A DNA stretch of 61,684 bases from Dictyobacter formicarum (GCF_016587435.1 NZ_BNJJ01000035.1:1-61684); one strand, 5' to 3'. Numbered from the stretch's first letter, positions 9,413 to 16,459 are shown. Notes: generated by a model not told the origin, from the sequence alone. Program-made: numbers and translations.

Positions 9413-10162
9413 GTGACCCAAACTACGAAAAACCAGAATCCTCCCATATCAGGCGCTGGTCGTCCTGGCCAACGCCAGCAGGAGCGCGAGCTACGTAAGC
9501 GACGTCGCGCCCGTCGTAGACAGTTGCTTTTGAGCGGCATTGTTGCTCTGCTTATTTTAGTTGCCGCCCTGACATGGGCAATAGTTGCTGCTCGCCAGAG
9601 CAGTGAGCGAGCCGCCCTCGCCGATGCACATGCAACCGCGACGGCTAATGCGGCAGTAGTGCAATCTACCCAGACCGCCAACGCGGCCAACGCCAAGGCC
9701 ACAGCCGACGTACAGTCCTTGATCAAGGCTAACCCCAAAGGGCAGGATACTCCTCCCCAGGTTACGAGTCCGCTGCAGAAAACCGCGAGCGGTGTACAAT
9801 ACCAGATCATCAAAGCCGGTGACGGTGGAACTGTTCAGGCCGGTCGCACAGTTGCTTTTGAGTATACTGGTTGGATTCAAGGCACCAATAAGAAATTTGA
9901 TAGTAGCTATGATCATGGTGGTCAACCTTTCTCGGTAACCGTTGGACAGGGACAGGTTATCAAGGGTTGGGAAGACGGCGTCACCGGGATGAAGATTGGT
10001 GAGACGCGCCGCCTGATCATTCCGCCCAGCCTTGGTTATGGTTCCGGCGCGCAAAAGGATCAGAGTGGCAAGGTAATTATTCCTGCTAACGCGACTCTCA
10101 TTTTCGATGTGACTGCTGTAGCCTTTTCACAGCCAGCACAACAGAGCGCCCCAACCAACTAA
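9413..10162 (+). CDS. Membrane-anchored FKBP-type peptidyl-prolyl cis-trans isomerase
   Basis: It catalyses cis-trans isomerisation of prolyl bonds and so assists protein folding, here presumably outside the membrane. A basic N-terminus precedes one membrane helix (about residues 42-62, LLLSGIVALLILVAALTWAI). A 45-residue Ala/Thr-rich linker follows, then an FKBP domain (about 128-240) with FEYTGW, FDSSYDHG, VIKGWEDGVTGMKIGE, RRLIIPPSLGYG and LIFDV, so the active-site tryptophan and tyrosines are present. It starts with GTG at 9413, with an AGAGGAG Shine-Dalgarno about 11 nt upstream. A perfect 23-bp terminator hairpin begins at the base after the stop codon. It is divergent from the methyltransferase genes and probably monocistronic. 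Confidence 0.92.
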   Translation: MTQTTKNQNPPISGAGRPGQRQQERELRKRRRARRRQLLLSGIVALLILVAALTWAIVAARQSSERAALADAHATATANAAVVQSTQTANAANAKATADVQSLIKANPKGQDTPPQVTSPLQKTASGVQYQIIKAGDGGTVQAGRTVAFEYTGWIQGTNKKFDSSYDHGGQPFSVTVGQGQVIKGWEDGVTGMKIGETRRLIIPPSLGYGSGAQKDQSGKVIIPANATLIFDVTAVAFSQPAQQSAPTN

Positions 10163-10214
10163 GCACAGGTCTTTCAGCAGGAGAAGTGCGTTTCTCCTGC
10201 TGAAAGACCTGTGC
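10163..10214 (+). terminator. Rho-independent terminator of the FKBP gene
   Basis: A perfect 23-bp inverted repeat (10163-10185 with 10192-10214, 6-nt loop GTGCGT) is followed by CCCCTTTTTC. It starts immediately after the stop codon. The stem is unusually long for a simple terminator. Confidence 0.85.
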
Positions 10215-10304
10215 GTTCCCCTTTTTCATCGCATAGCCTCAGCATAAATTGAGTTTATCTATCTATTGTGTAGATAAATTATCCATCCTCTTCAATAGTC
10301 TACC

Positions 10305-10333
10305 TTGACTTTTATCTGGTGAGCACGTATACT
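10305..10333 (+). promoter_or_regulatory. Sigma-70-type promoter of the permease locus
   Basis: TTGACT (10305-10310), a 17-bp spacer and TATACT (10328-10333) match the housekeeping consensus. A transcript would start near 10340 and run through the leader terminator and the permease fragment before reaching the intact permease at 10688, giving a leader of about 350 nt. Confidence 0.65.
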
Positions 10334-10395
10334 TCCACAAGTTTAATTAATTTTCCGCTATACAAAAATCAGAAAGGCTCTATTCTTTTGTATTT

Positions 10396-10422
10396 CTCAT
10401 CCTTTGAGGGGTGAGTTTTTTT
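10396..10422 (+). terminator. Leader terminator (possible attenuator) of the permease locus
   Basis: CTCATCC (10396-10402) pairs with GGGTGAG (10409-10415, one G-U pair) around the loop TTTGAG and is followed by seven Ts. It lies about 60 nt after the predicted transcription start. The pyrB leader has a terminator with nearly the same stem (16460-16491), so pyrimidine-responsive attenuation at both loci is a reasonable inference. No PyrR gene is present in the window. Confidence 0.55.
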
Positions 10423-10452
10423 GTGTACTTGCTCTGCGATTATTGATTTGTT

Positions 10453-10560
10453 CTGGGAGGTGTCGTTGTTGTTGGTATCATCTACGCGTTAGTTGGCCTG
10501 GTCGTAATGTTTGTAGGCTCGCGCTGGGTTGAATTACTGATGCCCCCGGTTGTCACTGGA
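10453..10560 (+). pseudogene. Left fragment of a broken uracil permease gene
   Basis: Thirty-six in-frame codons (LGGVVVVGIIYALVGL through LLMPPVVTG) align without gaps to residues LGGIIAAGVAYAII through LMPPIVTG of the intact permease downstream. An in-frame stop lies just upstream (10444-10446) and the frame ends in a stop 7 nt after the homology ends. The fragment keeps a promoter and leader terminator on its left. It breaks off at the conserved Val-Thr-Gly at which the right-hand fragment (13629) resumes. Confidence 0.75.
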
Positions 10561-10561
10561 T

Positions 10562-10648
10562 GTAGATAGTGGTGATCTCGATTTAAATATCTCTGACGCT
10601 GCCCTTGATAGAATCATCTCCCTCCTGCAATCTCTGGTAGTTGCTTAA
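10562..10648 (+). pseudogene. Short C-terminal remnant of an unidentified gene
   Basis: Directly after the permease fragment, another frame stays open for 28 codons to a TAA (VDSGDLDLNISDAALDRIIS, then LLQSLVVA). It has the composition of a real protein tail, amphipathic and ending in a hydrophobic helix, but no start or upstream body. It may mark the left edge of inserted or rearranged DNA. It could also be chance. Confidence 0.3.
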
Positions 10649-10687
10649 TCCATGCCCTTATATATAAAGGCCAAGAAAGGAATGACA

Positions 10688-12064
10688 ATGAGTGATAAAC
10701 CTGGCTACTTCCCCCGGTGGAAGGTCAATACGAGCGGTGGAGTCGTGGCCTCCGATGAACGCTTGCCGTGGGGGCCGAGCCTGCTGTTGGGTTTTCAGCA
10801 CGTGCTGGCGATGTTCGGCTCTACCGTTGTTGCCCCTCTCCTGATGGGCTTTCCCCCTAATACGGCGATCCTCTTTTCTGGCATCGGCACCCTCATCTTT
10901 TTCCTATTCGTCGGGGGCCGTGTGCCCAGCTACCTTGGCTCGAGTTTTGCTTTTCTCGGGGTGGTCGCTACTGCAACGGGCCATCAACTTGGAACGGGGC
11001 CGAACCCGAATATTTCGGTTGCCTTGGGTGGTATCATTGCGGCCGGGGTTGCGTATGCCATCATTGCTATAGTTGTGTTAATCGTCGGATATCGATGGTT
11101 GGATTACCTTATGCCCCCGATTGTCACGGGTACAGTGGTCATGGTCATAGGTCTGAACCTCTCCGTTTCCGCCATCAAGCAGGCGGCCACTACACCTTTT
11201 GATGCATGGATGGCGCTGGTTACCATTATTGCCGTTGCGCTGGTTTCTGTATATGCCCCTGGCCTGTTGCGCCGGTTGCCAATTCTCATCGGCGGCATCG
11301 TGGGGTATGTCGTGTACGCTCTCTTTGGGTTAGCTGGTATCGGCCCGAAAATTGATTTCTCCCAGGTCAGTAAGGCGGCGTGGATAGGCCTGCCACAGTT
11401 TTCGACCCCCGTCTTTCATGCAAATGCCATCAGCATTATTGCCCCCGTTGCCATCATCCTGGCCGCTGAAAACATCGGGCACATCAAGGCGGTCGGGGCT
11501 ATGACCGGGTACAACCTTGACAGATACCTGGGCCGTGCGTTCCTGGGCGACTCTGTCGCTACGATCCTGGCTGGCTTTTGTGGTGGAACAGGTGTCACGA
11601 CGTACGCCGAAAATATCGGTGTGATGGCTGTCAATCGTGTCTATTCCACGCTCATCTTCGTGATCGCGAGTTGCATTGCTATCCTGTTCGGCTTTTGCCC
11701 GAAGTTCGGGGCCATTGTGAGCACCATACCCAGCGGGGTGTTTGGGGGCCTTTCCATTGTGCTCTTCGGCCTTATTGCTGTCACAGGTGGACGCATCTGG
11801 ATTGAGAACAAGATAGACTTTTCTAAGAGCAGCAATCTCATCCCAGCTGGTGTTGCCCTGGTTATCGGCGCTGGAATGACGGGTGGGCTTGCTGTCCAGT
11901 TTGGTACTATTGCCATCGATGGTATTGGCTTAGCAACCTTTGCCGCTATCATACTCTACCAAATTCTGAAAGAGCGCCACCCTCAACCCGAGGAAGCGGT
12001 ATTTGCCGATGCAGCGGTGGGGATGGACTCTACTGAGGAGCATGTGGATGCAGAACAAAGATAG
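10688..12064 (+). CDS. uraA: Uracil permease-like nucleobase:cation symporter (NCS2 family)
   Basis: It imports a nucleobase, most likely uracil, with a cation. Family marks are LLLGFQHVLAMFGSTVVAPL at the N-terminus, the MPPIVTGTVVMVIGLNLS block, AAENIGHIKAVGAMTG in the eighth helix, and GGTGVTTYAENIGVMAVNRVYS in the tenth, whose ENIGV is typical of uracil rather than xanthine carriers. About 14 hydrophobic segments fit the 7+7 inverted-repeat fold. I chose the ATG at 10688 (MSDKPGYF) because AGAAAGGA lies 6 nt upstream; 10682 and 10652 are in-frame alternatives. A 14-bp terminator follows at 12144. Fragments of a second permease flank this gene on both sides. Substrate specificity is inferred from family motifs and the nearby pyr operon. 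Confidence 0.9.
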   Translation: MSDKPGYFPRWKVNTSGGVVASDERLPWGPSLLLGFQHVLAMFGSTVVAPLLMGFPPNTAILFSGIGTLIFFLFVGGRVPSYLGSSFAFLGVVATATGHQLGTGPNPNISVALGGIIAAGVAYAIIAIVVLIVGYRWLDYLMPPIVTGTVVMVIGLNLSVSAIKQAATTPFDAWMALVTIIAVALVSVYAPGLLRRLPILIGGIVGYVVYALFGLAGIGPKIDFSQVSKAAWIGLPQFSTPVFHANAISIIAPVAIILAAENIGHIKAVGAMTGYNLDRYLGRAFLGDSVATILAGFCGGTGVTTYAENIGVMAVNRVYSTLIFVIASCIAILFGFCPKFGAIVSTIPSGVFGGLSIVLFGLIAVTGGRIWIENKIDFSKSSNLIPAGVALVIGAGMTGGLAVQFGTIAIDGIGLATFAAIILYQILKERHPQPEEAVFADAAVGMDSTEEHVDAEQR

Positions 12065-12092
12065 ATGAGTTGCTAGTTCGTTTAGACGTGAA

Positions 12093-12142
12093 GCATCCCG
12101 AAAATTTTGAAAGGATGATGTCGAAAACCGATCCCTCCGATG
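12093..12142 (+). repeat. Direct repeat copy A beside the HTH-Clp gene
   Basis: This 50-bp sequence (beginning GCATCCCGAAAATTTTG, ending CCCTCCGATG) recurs at 13210-13260 at roughly 80% identity. It contains an internal CATCC...GGATG inverted repeat. It lies 28 nt after the permease stop and abuts the permease terminator. The two copies bracket the HTH-Clp gene. Confidence 0.7.
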
Positions 12143-12143
12143 A

Positions 12144-12178
12144 ACCGACCTCGCTGCTTAGCAGCGGGGTCGGTTTTT
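12144..12178 (+). terminator. Rho-independent terminator of the intact permease
   Basis: ACCGACCTCGCTGC (12144-12157) pairs with GCAGCGGGGTCGGT (12161-12174) around a TTA loop, 14 bp with one G-U, and is followed by TTTT. It separates the permease from the HTH-Clp gene. Confidence 0.88.
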
Positions 12179-12231
12179 GTTGAGCAGATTAGATCACCTT
12201 CGAATTCCTTGCATTCTCATCCAAAGTAATG

Positions 12232-12269
12232 TATAGTTTTTATAGTTACTTATAGTTCTTTAATATAAT
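12232..12269 (+). promoter_or_regulatory. Promoter with three phased TATAGTT direct repeats
   Basis: TATAGTT occurs at 12232, 12241 and 12251 (9- and 10-bp steps, about one helical turn), just upstream of a TATAAT -10 box at 12264-12269, so the repeats cover the -35 region. Head-to-tail repeats with this spacing are the type of site bound cooperatively by BldC-like helix-turn-helix proteins. The gene downstream encodes such a domain. Autoregulation is inferred. Confidence 0.5.
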
Positions 12270-12301
12270 ATGTAGAATGCATAGCACGAAAGGCACGCTC
12301 A

Positions 12302-13171
12302 ATGGAACATTTAATGACTTCCGAAGAAGTGGCGGAGATTCTGCATGTTGATCCCGTCACGATACGCCGGCTCGTTGCAAAGGGCGAAATGGCAGCTTAC
12401 CGCATCGGCTCCGATTACCGCTTTGCACCATCCGACCTTGAGAACTATCTGGAACGACAACGTATTCCGACAACCGAGGCAGGAGAACAATCCAACCGCA
12501 TAGCCAATGATATGTTCGAGCAATTTCTCCTATGGCTGCGCAATGCGACACAGAGCAAAAGCGCCGGACCGGCAGAACTTACTGATCGCTTCGACCGCTT
12601 CACCGAGCGGGCACGCAAGGTGATGACCTTATCCAGGGAAGAAGCCCACCGCTTCCAGCATAATTACATTGGCACCGAACACCTGCTTCTCGGCCTTGTC
12701 CGCGAAGGCCAGGGCGTGGCCGCTCAGGTGCTCAACAACCTGGGGGTCGAACTGGAAATGGTGCGTAAGGAAGTTGAATTGATCATTGGGCGTGGCGATC
12801 ATATCATCAAGAACACAAGCGAAATAGGATTGACGCCTCGCGCCAAAAAGGCCATTGAGCTTGCTGTGGATGAAGCTCGCCGACTTGGCCACCACTATAT
12901 CGGCACCGAACATCTGCTCCTCGGCCTCATTCGTGAAGGCGAGGGGATCGCGGCTCGCGTCATCGAAAACCTGGACGTCAAACTGGAACAGGTGCGCACA
13001 GAAACCATGCGCGTGCTGAGCCAGCTTCAACAAGCCGATGTGCCATCAGAACCGCAGAAAACAGACGTACAGCCTGTTGAAGCAGAACAAACACAAACCT
13101 GTGGTCAATGTGGTACTGTTAGCCCTGCCAGCTTTCGCTATTGCTACAACTGTGGTCATCAGTATCCCTAA
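12302..13171 (+). CDS. HTH - Clp N-domain repeat - zinc ribbon protein
   Basis: Residues 1-52 are an excisionase/BldC-type helix-turn-helix (MTSEEVAEILHVDPVTIRRL, then YRIGSDYRFAPSDLENYLERQ). Residues about 98-245 contain the double Clp N-terminal (Clp_N/ClpR) repeat of ClpC: FTERARKVMTLSREEAHR and IGTEHLLLGLVREGQGVAA, then LTPRAKKAIELAVDEARR and IGTEHLLLGLIREGEGIAA. The end is a rubredoxin-like zinc ribbon, CGQCG...CYNCG. No Walker A or AAA+ module follows, so it is not an unfoldase. In ClpC this N-domain recruits substrates and adaptors, so the protein may be a DNA-binding regulator that senses or recruits proteolysis substrates. GAAAGG 8 nt upstream supports the ATG at 12302; 12314 is an alternative. 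The domains are clear, the role is inferred. Confidence 0.88.
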   Translation: MEHLMTSEEVAEILHVDPVTIRRLVAKGEMAAYRIGSDYRFAPSDLENYLERQRIPTTEAGEQSNRIANDMFEQFLLWLRNATQSKSAGPAELTDRFDRFTERARKVMTLSREEAHRFQHNYIGTEHLLLGLVREGQGVAAQVLNNLGVELEMVRKEVELIIGRGDHIIKNTSEIGLTPRAKKAIELAVDEARRLGHHYIGTEHLLLGLIREGEGIAARVIENLDVKLEQVRTETMRVLSQLQQADVPSEPQKTDVQPVEAEQTQTCGQCGTVSPASFRYCYNCGHQYP

Positions 13172-13209
13172 AGAGCCTGAAAGCGGCAAAGATGCATAAG
13201 TAACCACGA

Positions 13210-13271
13210 TCATCCCGAAATTTTTTGAAAGGATGAGGTCAAAAACCAACCCTTCCGACGTTTCGGGATGA
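13210..13271 (+). repeat. Direct repeat copy B with a closing inverted repeat
   Basis: 13210-13260 repeats 12093-12142 (TCATCCCGAAATTTTTTG..., roughly 80% identity). In addition ATCATCCCGAAA (13209-13220) and TTTCGGGATGAT (13260-13271) form a 12-bp inverted repeat enclosing the copy, so transcripts of this region can fold back. It lies about 40 nt after the stop codon of the HTH-Clp gene and may also serve as its 3' structure. Confidence 0.6.
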
Positions 13272-13443
13272 TTCATGTTTGTGCCTAAAAATAACTTTTT
13301 TAACTAGATTATAGGGCATAAAATAGCCCCATTGCCTTTTTATATCTCTTATAAATGGATTCTCGTTTAGATTACGAAAAAAAAACTGCGGAATTGGTAA
13401 TTGACAGCTAATTCCGAATATGGCTAATCTCGAAAAAAACGCT

Positions 13444-13486
13444 GTTCGAAGTTCCGTGTCAAAAATTCCGACATGGAGTTTCGAAC
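13444..13486. other. 17-bp stem-loop of unknown function
   Basis: GTTCGAAGTTCCGTGTC (13444-13460) and GACATGGAGTTTCGAAC (13470-13486) pair over 17 positions around a 9-nt loop. The three non-Watson-Crick positions are all G-U compatible in RNA on the plus strand, which hints at selection for RNA structure. No T-run follows, so it is not a standard terminator. Confidence 0.45.
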
Positions 13487-13628
13487 GGAAATAGAGAGAA
13501 GGAATAGGTACTTGCAGATTTAACCAGAACCTGGCTCTCTTCAGATCCTAATGCTGTCTGCTTCCAATGTGACATATCAGTACAAAAATGATATATTCCC
13601 ACAATAGAGTAATTTTGATAACTCATTC

Positions 13629-13952
13629 GTCACAGGCTCGGTTGTGGCATCCATAGGCTTGAATCTGTCTGGAACTGCCATTGGACAGGCTACTGGTATT
13701 GCTTTCTCAGGCTGGATGGCTGCCGTTACCGTAATCGCCGTTGCTTTGATTGTCGTGTATGCTCCTGGCTCACTACGCCGCCTCTCTATCCTGGTGGGTG
13801 GTATCGTCATCAAATTTGGCAACATCACCTTTGACGGCATCGGTGTGGCAACCTTCACCGCCATCGTCCTCTACCAGATTTTACGTGAGAAACATCTGCA
13901 GCCTGAAGAATCGGTCATAGCCGATTCCGCTGTTGGCCGCGAGGAAGTCTAA
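13629..13952 (+). pseudogene. Right fragment of a broken uracil permease gene
   Basis: The frame resumes at VTGSVVASIGLNLSGTAIG, matching VTGTVVMVIGLNLS of the intact permease. It continues to LVGGIV, then jumps directly to KFGNITFDGIGVATFTAIVL. Relative to the intact gene this is an in-frame deletion of about 195 residues. The native C-terminus (YQILREKHLQPEESV) and stop codon are kept, and a terminator hairpin follows. The only start is a GTG inside the fragment without a Shine-Dalgarno, so a functional transporter is impossible. Confidence 0.8.
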
Positions 13953-13956
13953 AGCG

Positions 13957-13995
13957 AGAGGCAGACAGGTTACGAAAAACAACCTGTCTGCCTCT
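13957..13995. terminator. Bidirectional terminator between the permease remnant and Yip1-like gene 1
   Basis: AGAGGCAGACAGGTT (13957-13971) and AACCTGTCTGCCTCT (13981-13995) form a perfect 15-bp stem with a 9-nt loop, 4 nt after the stop codon of the permease remnant and 45 nt beyond the stop of the convergent minus-strand gene. Confidence 0.8.
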
Positions 13996-14039
13996 TACGT
14001 TGTTGGTAGCCGGAGATGGGTGAGCCTTGCATGTCATCT

Positions 14040-14963
14040 TTATTGTTGTGTAGATATGTTTCTGGCCAGGAGGCTAACCAGCACGATGATGAAGACACAG
14101 GCCAGGATGATGAGGACGATTGGCAGTATCAATACGGCCAGAGTCGCACGGCCACCACTCAGGCGATGGACCGCCATCGTCATATAGATCTGCAGGATAA
14201 TACGATAGATGCCAATTGCCAGAACGGCCAGTGATCCGAGTATGGGTACCAGCGAAACAAGCGAACTAAGAATCCCCAGAGGAACCTCAAACAGCAAATA
14301 GCTATAGGCATATTGCAAGAAAGTACCCTGTCCGCCAAAAGCCTTGGCGATCAGAAAGTAGATTCCTGTGCTGATGAAGAAGCCCGCAATCACAGCAAAG
14401 ATAGAGCCAATCGCGAAAGGAACAGGCAGGCTCGCATAGATTGTTTTGATCTGCTCCAGTGTAGAGGGTGAAATGTGGCTATTATTGAGGCTATTCAACG
14501 TATTCGGTAGCGTAATCGCTAAAGAAATAGCACCAAGAATACCAGTCACGATGCCCAGGAAAAGCAACTGCACCCAGATAATATTCCAGGCTGCTTTGCC
14601 TTTCTCTTGTGCAAATGTATTTGCACCTGGTTTAGTGGTGACCCTGAGATATTGTGAAGGCAACTGCTGGATAGCCTCATCCAGCGGTAATGGCTGTGGT
14701 GGTTCGTTATAGCCACCAGGTCCATACGGCGCATAACCACCCTGCTGCGGTGGCGGGTATGCACCGGGATACCCGCCCGGAGGTGGTGGATAGCCACCGG
14801 GATACCCTTCCTGTGGAGGTGGTGGATAACTGCCAGGATACCCTCCCGGAGGCGGATATCCATATTCAGGGCTCTGGCTCTGCGGTGGAGGGTAACCTCC
14901 AGGATTCTCACCCTGTGGTGGATTATACCCAGGATTATTGCCTTGATTTGGATCGTAAGACAT
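14040..14963 (-). CDS. Yip1-like multi-pass membrane protein with Pro/Gly/Tyr-rich N-terminus (paralogue 1)
   Basis: The first 105 residues are a low-complexity, probably disordered cytoplasmic tail built on GGYPPPP/GYPGSYPPP units. The remainder carries about five membrane helices after the motif TFAQEKGKAAWNIIWVQLL, with a long loop (about 175-195), in the pattern of Yip1-domain proteins. Bacterial members are poorly characterised and usually linked to membrane organisation. GAAGGA lies 6-7 nt upstream of the ATG at 14963. The neighbouring gene (15298-16044) is a paralogue with the same start (MSYDxNQG) and the same TFAQEKGKAAWNIIWVQ block but a much shorter tail, so the pair arose by duplication. 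A palindromic element lies between them. Confidence 0.8.
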   Translation of the reverse strand: MSYDPNQGNNPGYNPPQGENPGGYPPPQSQSPEYGYPPPGGYPGSYPPPPQEGYPGGYPPPPGGYPGAYPPPQQGGYAPYGPGGYNEPPQPLPLDEAIQQLPSQYLRVTTKPGANTFAQEKGKAAWNIIWVQLLFLGIVTGILGAISLAITLPNTLNSLNNSHISPSTLEQIKTIYASLPVPFAIGSIFAVIAGFFISTGIYFLIAKAFGGQGTFLQYAYSYLLFEVPLGILSSLVSLVPILGSLAVLAIGIYRIILQIYMTMAVHRLSGGRATLAVLILPIVLIILACVFIIVLVSLLARNISTQQ

Positions 14964-15166
14964 TGTGAATCCTTCTCTCTTCCATATAGCATATAACGTA
15001 ATAATTGCTAAAAATCAGTCTTTCATCATTTTAAAATAAAAATAAAAATAGTTCAATCATATGGATGAGATAGTATTAAATGTTATAGATGATATTGCGA
15101 AAAATGTGAATTGACGTTGAGCGGCCAGTAGCAGTGATTCTTTCTGTAGTGGTGCCAGAGTATCAG

Positions 15167-15290
15167 ACTCCCATAACGTCCGCACTGTTCACGCCTGCGT
15201 TGTTCTGTGACACATGCGCAACAGCGCATGTGTCACAGAACATTATAAAAAAGAGATTGGGGACTCGGCGATTCCCATCAGGATGGGAGT
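15167..15290 (-). repeat. Palindromic element copy 4 (E4)
   Basis: Read on the minus strand it starts ACTCCCAT-cctg-ATGGGAATC, continues CCCCAATCTCTTTTTTAT as in the copy at 22751, then has a perfect 18-bp hairpin (15202-15219 with 15224-15241, loop AACA) and ends in a second CTCCCAT on the opposite strand. The outer ACTCCCAT (15167-15174) and ATGGGAGT (15283-15290) are inverted. It follows the stop of the upstream Yip1-like gene and has no T-run after the hairpin, so it is not a plain terminator. Confidence 0.75.
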
Positions 15291-15297
15291 TTGCCTC

Positions 15298-16044
15298 TTA
15301 TAGAGAATGGCTAATAAGAAGAGCAACTGCTGCACAGGTTAATATGAATAAGACGATGGGGATAATCAAGACAGCCAGGGTAGCACGACCACCATTCAAG
15401 CGATGCACCGCCATCGTCATATAAACCTGTAAGACAATTTGATAGATACCAACTATCAAAAAGATCAAAGTATTTATACTTATGATTGTAATTAAACTAA
15501 TCAGGCCGTTGAAAATACTCATAGGGATCTGGATAAGTAAAGTACTGTACATGTGTTGCAAAAATGTGCCCTGTCCTCCACAGACTTTCGCGATCAAAAA
15601 ATAGATGCCAACGCCGATGAACAGGCCTACTATGGCCCAGATCTGAAAAACTATGACTGAAGAAACAGGATCCATTGTATTGAGGGCTTGCAATGGAGCC
15701 AGTATAGCATTTAATGGGTTGTTAGTGTTTATGGTGTTCGTTGTTTGATGGGTTGGGGTAATCAAAATCTTAATAACTCTGAAAATAGCAGTAATGATAA
15801 CCAGGATGAGTGCTTGTACCCAGATGATATTCCAGGCGGCTTTGCCTTTTTCCTGAGCGAAGGTTGCAGCACTCGGTTTGGTGAACACCCTGAAATATTG
15901 AGCTGGTAGTTGTCGCATGGCCTCTCCTAACAGCAAAGGCTGCTGGGATGGCTCTGCATAACCGCCAGATTTATGTGGCTCATAGCCACTCCCAAGCGGC
16001 GGATAAGCACTGGGATGATCGCCTTGATTTAAATCGTAAGACAT
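15298..16044 (-). CDS. Yip1-like multi-pass membrane protein (paralogue 2)
   Basis: It shares with the downstream paralogue the opening MSYDLNQGD, the block TFAQEKGKAAWNIIWVQ and the closing MTMAVHRLNGGRATLAVLI, but its N-terminal tail is only about 40 residues. About five membrane helices are visible (near 85-105, 150-170, 185-205, 215-235 and the C-terminus). I chose the ATG at 16044 because AGAAGGA lies 7 nt upstream and because it aligns with the start of the paralogue; the frame is open for 23 more codons. Function is unknown beyond the Yip1-like fold. Confidence 0.78.
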   Translation of the reverse strand: MSYDLNQGDHPSAYPPLGSGYEPHKSGGYAEPSQQPLLLGEAMRQLPAQYFRVFTKPSAATFAQEKGKAAWNIIWVQALILVIITAIFRVIKILITPTHQTTNTINTNNPLNAILAPLQALNTMDPVSSVIVFQIWAIVGLFIGVGIYFLIAKVCGGQGTFLQHMYSTLLIQIPMSIFNGLISLITIISINTLIFLIVGIYQIVLQVYMTMAVHRLNGGRATLAVLIIPIVLFILTCAAVALLISHSL

Positions 16045-16266
16045 GGTAAATCCTTCTTTTGTGCTTTTAGCACAGAATGTAATAATTGTTAAAAAAAGCT
16101 TTTTCCTCATCATTTTTTAATACTAACATTTAAATACATCAATATAAATTAAAAAGCAATAGAGATTTGGCTAACAAACATATGATCGTATACATAGTGG
16201 TATTTAGCAGCGGGAGAGTAGTGGTTTTCTCCATAGGTAATCCCACGATGCTGTTACAAATTTGGC
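16045..16266. other. AT-rich intergenic region upstream of the pyr promoter
   Basis: This is a divergent region between the Yip1-like gene and the pyr operon. It is AT-rich; no gene or strong repeat was seen. It presumably holds the promoter of the Yip1-like pair. Confidence 0.4.
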
Positions 16267-16296
16267 TTGACACAGATGAAATGTATAAGGTATACT
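16267..16296 (+). promoter_or_regulatory. Promoter of the pyr operon
   Basis: A consensus TTGACA (16267-16272), an 18-bp spacer and TATACT (16291-16296). Transcription would start near 16303, leaving a leader of about 280 nt before the first Shine-Dalgarno and about 325 nt before pyrB. Confidence 0.75.
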
Positions 16297-16459
16297 CTTA
16301 ACAATTTGAATTGGTTCCCAAAACTAGTAAAAAATAAAGGCACGGTATCCACATGGGAAAAAACAGGCTATGGCACATCGAAAACATATCACAAAAGATA
16401 TGTCGGTTGATGCATTTCCATGATGGACCCGGTATTGTTATTCTCAGGAGAAGTATTTT

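Larger units (their letters stand above)
13172..13628. other. Non-coding stretch rich in inverted repeats
   Basis: No gene is seen. It holds direct repeat B (13210-13260), a long-range inverted repeat, an AT-rich tract, a CGGAATT...AATTCCG pair around 13390, and the 17-bp stem-loop at 13444-13486, and it ends at the right-hand permease fragment. Confidence 0.6.

Noticed and set aside
10340..10450. A PyrR-binding loop in the permease leader
   Set aside because: Only AGAAAGGCU resembles the consensus; the surrounding stem is not evident and no pyrR is in the window, so it is mentioned only as a weak hint.
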